From positions 58,656,053 to 58,720,052 of the forward strand of contig OX457027.1 in NCBI GenBank assembly GCA_949752745.1: DNA of 64,000 nt, read 5' to 3'. Positions 11,806 to 23,600 of this stretch are shown here, one piece after another (the first letter of the stretch is position 1; the number at the start of each line of letters is the position of its first letter). The notes beneath the pieces are model-generated. The model was given only the letters and a program-made list of their open reading frames with translations, had not been told where the DNA came from and made no database searches. The position numbers were made by a program, and so were the translations under genes. The DNA is from Protula sp. h YS-2021. Its lineage: Eukaryota; Annelida; Polychaeta; Sabellida; Serpulidae.

Positions 11806-12168
11806 AAGCAAAACAATTTTATGATTAATAAATTCATTATTACGTCTCCTCCTTTGAGGAGACCTGTTTGAGATGCTTCGTCACTGAATAAATATTGAAG
11901 GAGTGATGCTTTATTTTTTTGAAAAGTATTCTTTTAATTTATCAATTTGTGCTTTATAAATTTTATAAACTGGTGTTTCTGTTTCAATCACATGGCTAAA
12001 AGCCATTATTGGGTGTTATACGATAAATATTTAGCTAAATACAAATATTTATCATTTCGGCAAAATTTTAATAATTTTTGCAAAATCGTACCGAAAAAAA
12101 CCGAACCGAATAACTTAAGTGTACCGAACCGAACCGAACCGTGGACATGGCGTACCGTCACACCCCTA

Positions 12169-12176
12169 CTTTGTGG
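12169..12176. repeat. 8-bp target site duplication, right
   Basis: CTTTGTGG, identical to 9968-9975. Confidence 0.9.
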
Positions 12177-14155
12177 CGTGCCACGTCGGGAAGTCACCTT
12201 TTAAACGAAATACGGACTGTCACCTTCAAGCCAAGTCATCTCATTTTTTTCAGTCTCTGCTTTATTACATCATATACTATCACTGCTATAGTTTGGGATT
12301 AGATGAGTGTTTACAACATGCTACTTAACAGTCTGCTTTATTAAGTTCCTTTCAATTTTCAGTTTCGTAAATTTTTTACACAAAACTCCTTTGTGTCTTG
12401 TTTGTTTTACAACACTCAGTCATGTTTTCATAATTCCAGGTGAAACATTGGTGATTAAAAGCATTGGGAGATAGAGAGGTGTGCTGTTGCCATGGTAACG
12501 GGCTAGCGCCGCACGAGTTCGTGTTGGAATGTGATCAAAGCCGCACACAGAGATCGCTCTTACGTCAAAAGGCTTGCACTTCCTGTCAGAAAGGCTAGCT
12601 ACATAACAAAAAAAAAACTGTTTAAAAGCTTTCTGTTTAAGAACGGAGAAAGGTGCGAGATTGTTGTTTTTTTCGGTACTTTTCAACCAAACAAAAAAAA
12701 TGAAAACGGGACATTTGTCATGTTGTCATTTGCTGTACTAACAGTTGCTCTTGCGTGAAGGCGTGTGAATGTAAACAAAGGAAGTACAAAGACCCGTGTG
12801 ACGGCTACTGCACAATAAAGGGCTGTTATTCATAGATCGACACGCGAACTGTGTGTCATAAAATGTTTATGGTTTTATTACTGTTTATTCCTGCGTGACG
12901 TAGCTGGGAAACGCATTTATAAGATCATGTTGATTTAGTTTTGAAAATAAATTAAATTTATTTTTTAGAATGTTATATTAACCATGTATATGTAAGTAAA
13001 TAAATAAAAAATCACGTAATTGAGCTTCACAATATAATCTTTACTGAATAGCTAGAATCGTCGTAAAATACACACATCAGCACAAGTATTACGTAAAAGA
13101 TTTCATTATAAGTGTAACCAGTTTAATTCGATTATTGAGAAAAAAATGCAATGTTTTGCGCTTAGTATCGGGTACTTCTCGAACACAACGAGTATTAGCG
13201 GTGAACGAAGCAAAGGCTGTATGTGTCTTCAACTGTGGCATGTGACGTCAGCTTGACGTCATCTTGTTCAGTTCGTCTCCTCGGATAACTCAGAGATAGC
13301 AGTGCCTAGAGTTGTGAAATATCATACAATATTCTCAGAACAAAATGAGATTTTGCACAATTGGAAAGAATTATAAGTTATCCAAAAACACGTACATTGA
13401 GTATAACCTTTTATATATACACAGTATACCTTTTAACCGACAAATATTTTACATAGGTGTCCATCTTCATAACCATGAAAAGCCGAGTCAGGAGACGTTT
13501 CCGAAGGCTCGTTGAAGAATAAATTATTATCACGTTTAAACCTCGGTTGATAAAGCAGCCATTAGCATCGACTTGGTGGGGGGCGGGGGAGGGGGGAGGG
13601 GGGGGGGGCTGCTCCATGTGAACAGTTTATTCGCACAAATATTGAAATTACACTTTTTCGCCAAAGAATTCGGATTTGGGGGAAGCATAAAAAAGGGTAG
13701 GTTGTTCTTCATGCTTGATCCGTTAAGTTCAAGGTAACACATGAATGGAAGCTTGCCAAAATACCAGTTACTCAATAACCCCCCAACCCCCTACCACCCC
13801 CCCCCATCCACCGCAACAGACAAGCCACCATAAAACTGAAACCAAGAGAAATCTTCAGTGGCTGCCTCCGTTTTCTTTTTAATCAAAATTTGATATGGCC
13901 TGAAGGACTCTTGCTTCTTCTTTTAGCTTAACAAAAATACACCAAAAGACTAATATTCTGAAATTGAGTTTTGATTGTATTTCGTGAGTAATATGGGTCC
14001 TGTGTCGTGCTTATTTTTGGCTAATAAATATTGGTTACAAGCTTATGGGGACATTTCTTTCTGGTCAAAGCGTTTAGATTTTTTCGCCTTAAAAAGTGCG
14101 GAACCCAAAATACCTAGTTTTTAAGAACTATAATGGGTTTTGTGTAACAGCAAAC
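12177..14155. other. non-coding stretch, 3' flank of the LRR receptor
   Basis: AT-rich sequence with a G-rich tract at 13577-13608 and C-runs near 13785-13805. The receptor transcript ends here; the only poly(A) signal candidate I see on its strand is TTTATT near 13627. No other coding signal was seen. Confidence 0.5.
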
Positions 14156-17122
14156 TTAAGCGGATTCATGTTCAAAGAAGTTATTTGCTGTTGTGCTGTT
14201 TAATACACATTGTAATTTCTGCAGTTTTTCCTCACCCGACACTGAGTACACGTTTTGTCTATGTTTGACCTTGGTCCAAAATGTTGGATATATCGCTTCC
14301 ATCTCTTGTTTATCATCCATAAAAAGAAAGATGGCGACTGTTTCTTGCTCTATGATGCCTTGGTAATAACCGTACAGCTCGGCACTGGACTTAATTTCTC
14401 GCATCAGCGGTAGAGATATCACAACGAGATTGATGTTGAGACGACACGATTGATGAGAGATGTCCGAGATAGTGTCATTGGTTTTATGACTCTCTTTCAG
14501 TTCAATGTTATAAGCTGGGCAGCATTCTTGCAGGAAATAGATCAGTTCTGATTGAATCAATGTCTTATCTTCTCTGTGATAATGTGCAGTGATCGTGTGA
14601 CCAAAAGCACAAGCCGAGTCATCCGCGTAAACCCTATACCAAGTGTATTTAGATCGAAGTTTTGAAATGATTCCTGCTCGCTTAAAAACGTACGCAAGAC
14701 CAAGTAATATGATGGATATTGCGCCCAGGGCAATCACGGTTGCAGGAATGAAATTGACTTTATTTTTATCAGGGTGTTCGCAAATTGTTCCATCAGTTTT
14801 TTGCACAGATACTGATGTTCTGGATGAATAAGAACAACCTTTTTGTTTTTCTATTATACTGGGTGTGTTCGCTTCACAGTTTCCTTCCAGCCGCACTAAA
14901 ATACTCTTCAAACTTGCCCCTCTCATTGAAACAGGCTTATTGCAATAGATGGTGGAAAGTCGAAGAAAGCCGATCTGGTCAGCACTTTCAGTTTCGTTTT
15001 TCTCGCTAAATATTATTCTACTCATTTCTTTAATGAGAGTGATATCTCTATAAAGCTGACAATCGCAGTGCAGTTGGTTATCTAACAGACTGACTTCCAC
15101 ATGTCCCCATTTGCTGAACATGGTGCTGTCGGAGTTCTTTACGGCCCGTAGAATAGATTTCTTCGAAGAAGCATCTAGAAAATACTTGACTTTGTTTTTG
15201 TTAAGAATTAAATAAGCTTTACAGTTGTCATTCTTTATTTCGACAAATGACGTCATGAATTTCCAGATTGTTTCCTCAGTAAGGCGATTATGACTAAAAT
15301 CCAGAGTCATCATTTGCCCGTATTTGCATGTTTTATAAAACGCCAGTCTGTACAAGTAACTTAACTTATTGTGGCTAAGATCAAGGTGTTGCAAATTCGG
15401 CAGATATAAGAACGTCATACTTATTATTTTCTTCAGTTTGTTGTAACTGAGATCGATATTTTGAAGATGGGGATTTGTGAACGTGCCCACGTCAATCCAG
15501 TCAATCGCATTGTGAGAGAGATCGATGGTTTCTAATCGGTGCAAATGTTCAATCCCATAAGCCGGCAGAGAACTGATCAAGTTACGTGCCAGGGACAAGT
15601 GTTTTGTGTGTTTAAAGAATCCTTCAAATATCTCCCCGCCAATGCTGCTTAAGTTGTTTTCGCTGATATCTATCGTTTCTAAATGCGGCCATACACTTAA
15701 CTGGACGACTGGGTAGGGATCTAAATCATCACTGTCAAGGACGTTGTATGATGGTAGACAATTTGGCCCCTCCATGCCAGAGCTATTTGTGCCGATTCTA
15801 TCAGTTATTTGTGTTATGATGTTGTTTGACAGATAAAGCCCTCGTAGATTTTGGAGCGGATAAAATGTATAGGCATCGACATACGAAAGCTCGTTATCCT
15901 TGAGTGAAAGCCATAGCAAAGCCGACAAGCTGCATCCGAATGTCCCAAATTCAATAGTGTCTATCAAATTATGGTCCAAATCTAATTGAATAAGGTTCTT
16001 GAATTCGTCAAAGGTGCCGCGTTGTATGTGTGTGATTAGATTATTGGACAAGTCCAGATAAGTTAAGCTCTTTATACCAAACTGGCACATCATTGATTCC
16101 ACCTCCGTAATCTCGTTATAAGCGAGATCTAATACCTTCAGATTTGTTAGTCTCTTTGTATCGCATCCCAATGTGCCAGAATCGAGCTTGCAGTGAGAAG
16201 CATTCATGTGGACAAGGGCGCCTCCTTCTGGGAAATGGCTGCCATTCAAGAAGCCTATCTTGTTATGTGATATATCAATTATTTTGGCGTTTTGAAAGAT
16301 GCTTAGCTCATATTCACTAAGCTGCCCCACATTGCAGTTAACAAGAACAACGGAATGGGCATTTGGAAAGAGCGACAAAAATATTTTCTGGGAACCCTTA
16401 GAGTAAAATGACACGTGCTCCAGAGTCAAGTTTTTCACTTGAGGGAACAGTTCATCATTCTTGTTGGATCTCATGATTGAAATGCTCGAGTTTTTGATCG
16501 ACAGTTTTGTCAAATCGGGCAGGGTCGAGAGTACCGATGTCAGCATATCTAGAGCTCCCTTGAATCCCGAAACAGTCACATGCTTCACCGAGTCCATATC
16601 GGATTGGTTTTGATTTCCGTTATTTCTTGCATTGGCCAATTCACGGCTAGATTCTGAATCGATGGCCCCATCCATAGCAATGTTTATATCTACTTTCTTT
16701 ACCCCATTAGTGGCCTGGGAACAAACAATGGATAACGAAATGCGTTGGAATTGACAATTGCACATATTGTTGCACAGTTCTGACCGCTGTTTCTTGTCGA
16801 CTCCAATTGACTTAGCATCTGAAGTGCTGGTCCCAAAGGCCTCGGTGACGCCCGGTGCAATGCCTGCCTCGCGTGACATGGTCTGGTTTCTGCTGGTACT
16901 TACTGCAATAGGACCCGAACTTGTCAAGCTGGTAACATCCGTCGTTGCCTCTGTTGTCACTTGAGTATCTGCATTTGTTTGCTCGTCACGGAGACGCGTT
17001 ATAGGCACTGCGTCAGCTGTAGTGACCTCCTGGGCGACCAGCTGCGGTACGGTCTGGGCAGCGATGTGAGTTGCTACCAAAATAATTAAAGCACTGCTTG
17101 CTGTCAATGCGATTCTCGCCAT
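14156..17122 (-). CDS. Toll-like receptor: LRR ectodomain, TM helix, divergent TIR-like domain
   Basis: An uninterrupted 988-residue frame. It starts with a signal peptide (about 1-23), then a Thr/Ser-rich segment to about residue 110 and a Cys-rich cap (CNNMCNC). Some 15 or more leucine-rich repeats run from about 185 to 675, with repeats such as LQHLDLSHNKLS and LIQLDLDHNLI. The C-terminal cap (LHCDCQLYRD, then CNKPVSM) is at about 680-745. A transmembrane helix lies at about 788-811, followed by a ~175-residue cytosolic domain. That domain aligns by eye with TIR: ITAHYHREDKTLIQSEL for box 1 and alpha-A, LVVISLPLM for the central strand, FWTKVK for box 3. Box 2 (RD..PG) is not recognisable. 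Toll-like receptors sense ligands with LRRs and signal through TIR contacts; whether this TIR still signals is uncertain. The start has a signal peptide directly behind it and an acceptor only ~50 bp upstream. Confidence 0.92.
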   Translation of the reverse strand: MARIALTASSALIILVATHIAAQTVPQLVAQEVTTADAVPITRLRDEQTNADTQVTTEATTDVTSLTSSGPIAVSTSRNQTMSREAGIAPGVTEAFGTSTSDAKSIGVDKKQRSELCNNMCNCQFQRISLSIVCSQATNGVKKVDINIAMDGAIDSESSRELANARNNGNQNQSDMDSVKHVTVSGFKGALDMLTSVLSTLPDLTKLSIKNSSISIMRSNKNDELFPQVKNLTLEHVSFYSKGSQKIFLSLFPNAHSVVLVNCNVGQLSEYELSIFQNAKIIDISHNKIGFLNGSHFPEGGALVHMNASHCKLDSGTLGCDTKRLTNLKVLDLAYNEITEVESMMCQFGIKSLTYLDLSNNLITHIQRGTFDEFKNLIQLDLDHNLIDTIEFGTFGCSLSALLWLSLKDNELSYVDAYTFYPLQNLRGLYLSNNIITQITDRIGTNSSGMEGPNCLPSYNVLDSDDLDPYPVVQLSVWPHLETIDISENNLSSIGGEIFEGFFKHTKHLSLARNLISSLPAYGIEHLHRLETIDLSHNAIDWIDVGTFTNPHLQNIDLSYNKLKKIISMTFLYLPNLQHLDLSHNKLSYLYRLAFYKTCKYGQMMTLDFSHNRLTEETIWKFMTSFVEIKNDNCKAYLILNKNKVKYFLDASSKKSILRAVKNSDSTMFSKWGHVEVSLLDNQLHCDCQLYRDITLIKEMSRIIFSEKNETESADQIGFLRLSTIYCNKPVSMRGASLKSILVRLEGNCEANTPSIIEKQKGCSYSSRTSVSVQKTDGTICEHPDKNKVNFIPATVIALGAISIILLGLAYVFKRAGIISKLRSKYTWYRVYADDSACAFGHTITAHYHREDKTLIQSELIYFLQECCPAYNIELKESHKTNDTISDISHQSCRLNINLVVISLPLMREIKSSAELYGYYQGIIEQETVAIFLFMDDKQEMEAIYPTFWTKVKHRQNVYSVSGEEKLQKLQCVLNSTTANNFFEHESA

Positions 17123-17177
17123 CGTTCCAGCCGCTTCTTGTGATTAGCTCGTACACACCTTCGTGAGTATAAGATCT
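17123..17177 (-). promoter_or_regulatory. 5' UTR with probable splice acceptor
   Basis: On the minus strand, gtgtttgatttcag precedes ATCTTATAC, giving a plausible acceptor (AG at 17176-17177) about 53 bp before the receptor ATG. This suggests a non-coding first exon further upstream and an intronless coding region, an arrangement seen in many Toll-like receptor genes. Confidence 0.5.
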
Positions 17178-17499
17178 GAAATCAAACACATAATTTTTTT
17201 GGACATGTCTAACAATGCAGATTATTTATCATCTCTCCAATCGACCAAAATCTATGTCAATGCGTAATTGAGACTAGACCAGACTCCACTGCCAGCAAAG
17301 AATTTCAATTTCAAGCGTTGGAGGTGGGGGGGGGGGGGGGGGAGGCTGAGCGGCCTGTTGTAGTGTATATTTGTGATTTTGTTCTGGCTCTTTAATTTGT
17401 GCTCTGGGAAAATTTACAGAGAATGATGGGCAGAGGTGATGCCGGGTACTCCGTCCTTCGGCAACTCGAAGTGTACGACAGCTGAACAATTTTTGTGGT

Positions 17500-19335
17500 T
17501 CCAAATACCCATCTTTCTATTATTTTCAAATATTCAACATTTATTCGGAACATTTATTTTTGGGTTCGGCGAAATTCGAGTTATCGATTCATACTTCCGG
17601 TGTAGAGGTTAAGTTAATTTTTTCTCGTCTAAGGGGCATCTGTTCTAGTCCATGCGCCCGTACGGGCTGATTTAGCTGCAGTGGTCCACCTGATTGATTT
17701 AATGTATGTAATTTTATAATTCTCCAGCAGGATGCATCAAAAAGTGTGTAGCAAAGTTAAAATAGCTTAGCACTGATCACTGACGAGATTTTAATTGTAT
17801 TTGATGAAGCTAAAGAAGTAGACTATAACAAGTAGTGCAATCAAAACGGTAAATGTTCCCTGCAAAGAATGTAACTGATATTCACCACAATATAGCTAGA
17901 GGATATTGGGAGGGTGGGGGTGGGGGGGTGTATTTTTTCTTGCAGTGGAGCCATCTATGAATGCAAGCAATATATGGCAGCAGAAGATAAGTCTACATTG
18001 TTATAGCAGATGTTAAAACATCTTTTGTTAGAGAACTAGCCAGGCTACAAGCTTATGGTGTTGCGGAATACTCACAATTTACGGGAGAAATTCGAATACG
18101 ATTTGACCATAATTATATTTCATGGAAATGTAATGCTGATTTATTTGGATTTCATCTTACAAACGACTATAAATGGCACAAGGTGACAGTATGATTAAAC
18201 ACTCGCCCTATTAACTACAAAGAAATGGCTCCGAAATTAACAACGTGAGGCACTGCAGATGATGAAAGAGCCTTTATAACAGCCACTGCTCAGCCAAATG
18301 TTGTGCTGGCTGCTGTTGCGCATCCTGTATTCCAAGGCTTATCCGGCTATTGATTGGAGTGACCAGAAGGTCTAAGTGTCCGCAAAATATGCTGCCGTAG
18401 TTCTGATTTATGTGACAAAGAGCTCCAACTGCCGCATGTGTTACTTTGCTGTTAATAAATCGACTTTACCTGACAGATATCAGACTTTATTTCGAAGGGG
18501 TTTAATTACCAATAACTAAAACGTGATCATAGTAATTGTTTTTATATTTTCTGTCTGAAAACCAAGATATACCTGTATCTATTTTGGTATAGTTATTTGA
18601 CCTTTTAATTTACAATTTTTAACCATACCGTGCATGAGAAACACAAGAAGGGTTGTATGTTATTCAACGCAACTGCCTTATCAAACCCATCAAACTTCCG
18701 TTCTCCATTTACTTGTGGTATAGACACAACTGGGTGTGTGTTTCTATTAAGACTAACCTTTGCCAGGCCTGAAATCTTGTTCAAATTCATAGGACACATA
18801 TGTATACAAGAACTGATGAAAAGCAACTCAGGAACAACTCAGTGTTTATATATATATACTTTTAAACAAACATATGGTAAATTAGCGGAAAGATGTTCAC
18901 AAACTGATTGCTTGTTCTACCACACAATGTTCGCCATCCACAAATAAAGCACGGATCAAATTTGCCAGTTTTTGACACAACATTTATATTTAGTATGCTG
19001 TTGCATACAAATAGCAAATTAAAGAAGATCACTCCTGGTAACTGCAAAGATGTAGCTGGTGATGACTCGTAGCATTTGTATGGTCTCGGGGCGAACGAAA
19101 TTAACATGGCTAAAAAGCATGTCATGAGAGCGCAGTGTATTCGGCCCTCACCCCCAACACATAAGACAAACCACTTGTTTGGCAACAAAGTGACGAAGAC
19201 ACGACGGCTTCTGGGCAGGTCCAAAAACGACACTAGAAAGTTTAGCAAACAATAGAACCACTCTGTTAAAACGAGGTGACAGCCGAGCACAATGTCCTTA
19301 ATTTAATTTCCGACCAGCATAAATAATACAATGTA
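17500..19335. other. non-coding stretch around the possible exon
   Basis: AT-rich sequence with a G-rich tract near 17911-17930. Apart from the candidate exon at 18007-18182, no gene or clear repeat was seen. Confidence 0.45.
18007..18182 (+). CDS. possible orphan exon, unidentified
   Basis: Flanked by an acceptor (acattgttatag) and a donor (CACAAG|GTGACA), with one open frame of 58 codons across it. It contains VKTSFVRELARLQAYGVAEY and later DLFGFHLTNDYKWHK. Composition looks protein-like rather than random, but I do not recognise the family and found no partner exons. It may be a fragment of a decayed gene or chance. Confidence 0.3.
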
Positions 19336-19506
19336 CAGTAAACCTCCATAAAAAGAACACCTTTGGAACCAAGAAAAATGCGTACCATTACACAGAGGTG
19401 AGTGAGTCCGCTATGGAAGACATATTAGGCATTCTGACTAGAAAGTATCTTCCTCTATTATAGATTGTTCATCAACGAGAGGTGTTCCCTGACAGAGCTT
19501 TTACTG
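19336..19506. mobile_element. small MITE-like element with TA flanks
   Basis: Short inverted ends CAGTAAA ... TTTACTG are flanked by TA on both sides, as expected for Tc1/mariner-type insertion. A second inner pair (GAACACCTTTGG and GAGAGGTGTTCCC) adds to the inverted structure. About 171 bp, non-coding. Confidence 0.5.
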
Positions 19507-19789
19507 TATTACTTTATTGGAGTTCATAGCATGAGCTTGAACCACGTTGGATTAAACGAAGGATACGAAATGCTGTAACAGCGGTCATAACATGCAATAA
19601 TGATGTTATTTTATTATCTGATGCCCGGAGTCCGTGCAGTTTATTATCTCCGTTCAACATTGATGTTCTTGGTCATGTAATCGCTCATCGTGTCACAGCG
19701 CAATGTCTCCGCCCCCCCCCCCCACCCCGGATCGTAGACTTGAAAGAAAGAGAGCACAACCCCCTGACCAGAATTGAAAATCCGAGATG

Positions 19790-20340
19790 GCAGACATTGG
19801 GACCTTGAAAATTAATCATGAAAAGAAATTGTCAAAATGAGATCATTTTGAAAATAGATAAAAATTAAGTTGGAATGTGCAAAGTTGTCACATTTTGTCC
19901 AGACCGTAACTCCAAAACTATTCAAGCTAATGTTTTTTCGTGTTGCATGCACTTAATACGTATATTGGAGGTGTGCAAAGTCGTGTTTTCGTTCAATTTG
20001 ATGGAAAATTGTCAAACTGATAGTATTTTGAAAATAGATAAAAATTTAATTTGAATTTACAAAGATGTGCCTTTGAAGGTGTGCAACGTCGTAGTTTCGT
20101 TCGATTTGATGAAAAATTGTCAAAATGACAGTATTTTGAAAAAAGGTGAAAATTTAGTTCCAATGTACAAAGATGTGACTTTTTGTCAAGGACGTAACTC
20201 TAGTACTCTTCATGCTAATGCTTTTCGTTTTGCATGCGGTTAATACGCATACTGAAGGTGTGCAAAGTCGTCTTATTTTTAAATCGACCAAAAATTGTTA
20301 GGCAATGTAGGGTTTTCAATTTCAGTGAATTTACGAACAT
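19790..20340 (+). repeat. degenerate ~180-bp tandem repeat
   Basis: Related units recur, marked by GTGTGCAAAGTCGT, AAAATTGTCAAAATGA and TTTTGTCCAGACCGTAACTC. The first module resembles the TGTCCAGGCCATATCTCCG unit at 5467-6040, so these may be distant members of one repeat class. Confidence 0.7.
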
Positions 20341-20399
20341 CCAATAACATGTGTTGCACGGGGGATCCTACCTCACTGAAGCTCTAGTTTATTAAGTAA

Positions 20400-20645
20400 A
20401 CTATTGTTTTAAAATGCATCTCCTACATTTTTTATCCGATGTCATTTATTTTTGGTATGAAGTATCCATAGGGGGGGTCTTGCGTACGGCTTGTGCTTTC
20501 TAAGTTGATCGAATGATTTTTGAATTTTGGTGAATTTTTGAAGAAAGAATTTTAAAATGCATATCCTCCTACATTTTTGATCCGATGTCATTCATTTTTG
20601 GCATGAGGCACCCCTAAGGGATCGTAAATACGGCTTATGTCCTTT
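20400..20645 (+). repeat. two-copy ~150-bp tandem repeat
   Basis: Two copies share TTTTAAAATGCAT, CCTACATTTTT, GATCCGATGTCATT and TTTTTGGCATGA. It follows directly on the preceding repeat and may be part of the same insertion. Confidence 0.65.
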
Positions 20646-23600
20646 TAATCATTGTTCGGAGCTGAAAGCCATGCAAAAAAAAAATTATACTTGGGACCTG
20701 AAAGGGAACCAGGCCAGTTTTTTTCATGGTATATGATCTGGGGGATTCTGCATCGCAAACAAATGGACCAGGGCATCTTACGGGCAGAATAAATGGGCAG
20801 TAGAACAAAAATCGTGGGTAATTGTTTCATTGTCTTTTTTTTTTTGGTATGTTCTCGGAGCTCCCACAAATGTCACTCACAATGTCACTGACAAAGATAA
20901 TGCGAAGACACTAGAAAGAGGCATTGATTTGCTGAAAATATCACAATTTATTGATAGTAAAAACCATAAGGCTGGTATAAACTAGCTTCGTTTCCAATCC
21001 AATTCCCGGGTCACTAAAATTATTGTACAAGCATATCCGGAGACACTGTGCCCAGCCGGTGGTAAAGTATTGACATGTATCAAATCTTCAGCAACAATCA
21101 TTCTTACAAGTGACAATATCAATTTAAGGGGAAATATAAAAATTTGGTTGAAGTAAGAGCGTGATGAGAAACTGCTTGCGGCTCATTCGTGCATACTATT
21201 TGAATGCTGGAAGGCATTTGATTGCATATCTAATTTTTCTATCTGGAGTTAGAAGCCCCGGCACTTGGGTGTTTCTCATAGATGTCCAAAAAGAAATTGC
21301 TGGTTTGGTAGCGGAGGCTAAAAGCCTCACATTGTGTGACTTTTGAGAATCCGCCATTCCTTTATTTTTTTCAGACCACAAAAAAATAATAAGCCAGAAA
21401 GGTGAGGATCCCCAAAACACTTCTATGAATGATATTAAAGTTTGTCATCTTGCTATTTTTGTAAGGATTGCCAAAAAAGTAGAGCCTTAGCACTTTGAAA
21501 ATCATGCTATAAAAAGTTCGCCAAGAAAAGTTATAGCTTGGAAGATGGGTTGGCAGTTTTAAAGGTTGTTGAATGTAGATACGTACCCAAACGAACATCC
21601 TGACCTGACCACAAAACACTAATATATTATTGACGGTTAAAGATGTGAAGACGACGACTAACATCTGTTCGGGAATGCACATCTACAGTTGGGTCGGTAT
21701 ATAAGGCCGAACACATTTTTTTCTGCCCGCAGTCGTGATATTTCAAGAAATCGTTAGAACAATCACTGATATAAAAATCCGTTACCGAGACAAAAAATAC
21801 AGAGATATTTTTTTAATTAATTATTCACGGCAATAAATAAAATAATACGAAGTCTTGAAAGAGTAACAACTTAATGTTAAAAAATTGAATTTTATGCTTC
21901 TTCAGTTTTTCCAATAATGATTTCTTTTTAGCAATCAGTTTTACGGATCAAATTATGGACTTATCTTGAAAAATGCCAATACAAAAGATCAAATGAACTT
22001 ACCAATAAATATCATTGAAACATAAAATCCTTTTCAACTTCATTTGCTTAACTTAGCATGTATAGTCATCCATGATGCTGGTTCGTTTGTGAACGATTTC
22101 ATGCTTGCAACTCCTTATTTAACTGGCAAGAATTGCCAACAATCATCATCAGATTTGCTTGGCTAGTCTTTGCCTTGCTACAGACAATACACAACTAAAT
22201 GCTGCAGTAAAATAGCGTGATTGCTTTTCCTTAAAAGGTGCCATCCAATGTGCTTCGCCGAACAAGATCATTTGCCTCACTAAATGATGTCCACCGTCTT
22301 CAGTGAATTTATTCCCAAAGTAAAAAACTGGCTCAAAAGGTTTGCGTCACTCAATTTTACAGTCTGTTAAACTTCTGTTTAATCTGTTTCTCAGCTGAAG
22401 CCGGGATGAATTTTAAACAAAGAAACTGCAAAAGAAACTAAGAGACTCCTCAGCTACGATACTGATCAGTCAGTGTCATACCCTTCTTTCTGTTTTGCAA
22501 AATTAGGAAATTGACTCACAACTTTCAAGAAAATGAGAAACAACCAAACCTTTCAAAAGCAGATGCCAATCTGTCTTTTATGTGACAACGTTTTAGATAC
22601 GGATCTATGAAAATATGGATGTAAATTGTTTCCATTTGGTAGGACAAGTTGCAGAATTGGAGTCCAATCAGCTCTCAAGGCGAAATAAATATACAGTTCA
22701 TTTTCTTCTTTTTTCTGCATACAGCTAACTACCCCGTCACTATCGATACTTGCTATGAGCTAACAGAAATCGGTACAGGCATTGGGGGGGGGGGGGGGGG
22801 GGCAGTTATTGAGGGCAGCTGCGGACACATCCACGCACGGATTGCTTACTGTTCCCCTACACTCTCGGTGTCAATAATAAGGCTGGAGTACTTTACTTGG
22901 TTAATATTTTCCACATAAAACTGCTAACTGTTATTGTACAAGATCTATAAGAAAAACCTGTTGCGGAATGACTAGAACCAGAAGATGCGTTGTTGGTCCG
23001 GTTCCTATAATTTCAAAAACTACTAATATTGCATGGGGACAAGTGAGTGATTTCTATATTTTTGGGTCCCACAGGTGTTCCCTATAATACTACGCTGTAG
23101 AATCCGCAAATGGAAGCCATTCTGTCCCAGTCAACGTTATACCGTCACGGCAGAGAAATCACCAAATACATAATTTAAAACAAGTGGTAATGACGTAACA
23201 AGATGTCATTATAATAGAAGTGTATAGTCTCGTTTTGTACAGACTGCATTTTGCGCCTGAAATGCAGCTAGTTTCACCGCAGCAGCTGCAGGATAAACAA
23301 ATAAAGATGATCAGTTTTAACAAAGAAGAATGATCGTGTTGGATGGTTAAGGAAAAGGTTTAAGACTCCGAGGAGTTGGACGAGATCACTTCCAAGTCAA
23401 CCGTGTGTTTCTTAAGACTAAAACCAACCAGGTCTGCAATTTCTTTGGTGAGAGAATTTTATTGCCAGAAACGTAGCTCTGTGAGGGACGCAACTATTGA
23501 AACCGTGGCGTATGTAGTCCAGCTGAGATATAGCTAAATTCCCCGACCTCTGCATAGTGTCACAGGGGTTTCACTGATCTTTTTTTCTAAAATTTTTTTA

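Larger units (their letters stand above)
9976..12168. mobile_element. hAT-type non-autonomous DNA transposon, 2.19 kb
   Basis: The ends are perfect 15-bp inverted repeats (TAGGGGTGTGACGGT) flanked by an exact 8-bp target duplication, as in the hAT superfamily. Inside each end lie several CGGTTCGGTT/CCGAACCGAA motifs, like the subterminal arrays that bind hAT transposase. There is no transposase frame. A second inverted repeat pair of about 117-121 bp sits inside (10403-10519 and 11186-11306), so the element can fold on itself or carries a nested element. Another small element lies at about 11442-11805. Confidence 0.9.

Noticed and set aside
18862..19290. 142-codon frame on the minus strand
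   Set aside because: No recognisable family, no splice partners, and composition as expected by chance; kept out of the features.
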